DNA of 5,387 nt from Oscillospiraceae bacterium (GTDB lineage: Bacteria; Bacillota; Clostridia; Oscillospirales; Oscillospiraceae), in NCBI GenBank assembly GCA_017458025.1, contig JAFTGG010000146.1, positions 1 to 5,387 on the forward strand. The letters are read 5' to 3'. Numbering within the stretch: position 1 is the first letter of the stretch; each line of letters begins with the position of its first letter. Position numbers and translations under genes: made by a program. The notes under the pieces are model-generated. The model ran no database searches and had not been told where the DNA came from. It was given only the letters and a program-made list of their open reading frames with translations. Positions 5,223-5,387 of the stretch are shown here, piece after piece.

Positions 5223-5387
5223 ATGGGCGGTTCTGTCCGTGTACAAGCACGTAAGTGGCTTGTGACTATCAACAATCCTTTGGAGCATGGTTTCAGTCAT
5301 GATCATATCAGACAAGCTCTCGCCGAGTTCAAAGGCATGGTTTATTGGTGCATGTGCGACGAACAGGGCGACGAGTGTGAGACGTTA
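5223..5387 (+). CDS. CRESS-type replication initiator (Rep, HUH endonuclease), 3' end missing
   Basis: The first 55 codons of a gene run off the window edge. Rep proteins nick the origin nonanucleotide, stay bound through a tyrosine to the 5' end, and drive rolling-circle replication. Residues 11-19, KWLVTINNP, match CRESS motif I, as in the porcine circovirus type WVFTLNNP. After a helix-like stretch comes YWCMCDEQGDECE, where these proteins approach the metal-binding motif II (HxH/HxQ), which lies beyond the window together with the catalytic tyrosine and any helicase domain. The ATG at 5223 is the only one after the in-frame stop at 5193-5195 and has GGAAGGGTG five bases upstream. By my count 29 of 55 codons end in G or C, against 46 of 55 in a stretch of pncB, which suggests foreign origin. 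The closest relatives are probably bacterial pCRESS plasmids or filamentous phages with such a Rep. Confidence 0.8.
   Translation, partial: MGGSVRVQARKWLVTINNPLEHGFSHDHIRQALAEFKGMVYWCMCDEQGDECETL

Overview
The window looks like a chromosomal stretch of a GC-rich Firmicute of the Clostridia, perhaps Oscillospirales-like, running into the left part of a small rolling-circle element. The taxonomic guess is inference. It rests on strong AGGAGG-type ribosome sites, a PLDc_N-type cardiolipin synthase, a membrane-anchored zinc-ribbon protein of a kind common in gut Clostridia, and a tRNA-Gln with an encoded CCA end.

Host part (1-4510). A nicotinate phosphoribosyltransferase gene, cut at its 5' end by the window edge, is followed after 15 bases by a cardiolipin synthase gene on the same strand. 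The two probably form an operon that ends at a strong hairpin terminator (2983-3012). A convergent gene on the minus strand encodes a 431-residue protein: two zinc ribbons, ten acidic/proline hexapeptide repeats, one membrane helix and two predicted extracellular beta domains. Upstream of it, also on the minus strand, is a tRNA-Gln(CTG) gene with a near-perfect promoter, a leader palindrome and its own terminator.

Element part (about 4511-5387). Directly behind the tRNA promoter the plus strand carries a different kind of content. First comes a 78-residue protein resembling filamentous-phage single-stranded-DNA-binding proteins. Then comes a possible 42-residue cysteine-rich protein, coupled to it by a chain of overlapping stop and start codons. 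Next is a perfect 13-bp stem whose loop presents CAGTATTAC, the nonanucleotide class nicked by Rep proteins of CRESS-DNA viruses (circovirus/geminivirus relatives). Iteron-like repeats abut this stem. Finally there is the start of a Rep gene with CRESS-type motif I (VTINNP), cut by the window end. Rep would nick the loop, and the ssDNA-binding protein would coat the displaced strand. This is the most interesting part of the window: a bacterial CRESS-like replicon (plasmid or filamentous-phage-like) lying next to a tRNA gene. Its right end, and any capsid, Zot or integrase genes, lie outside the window.
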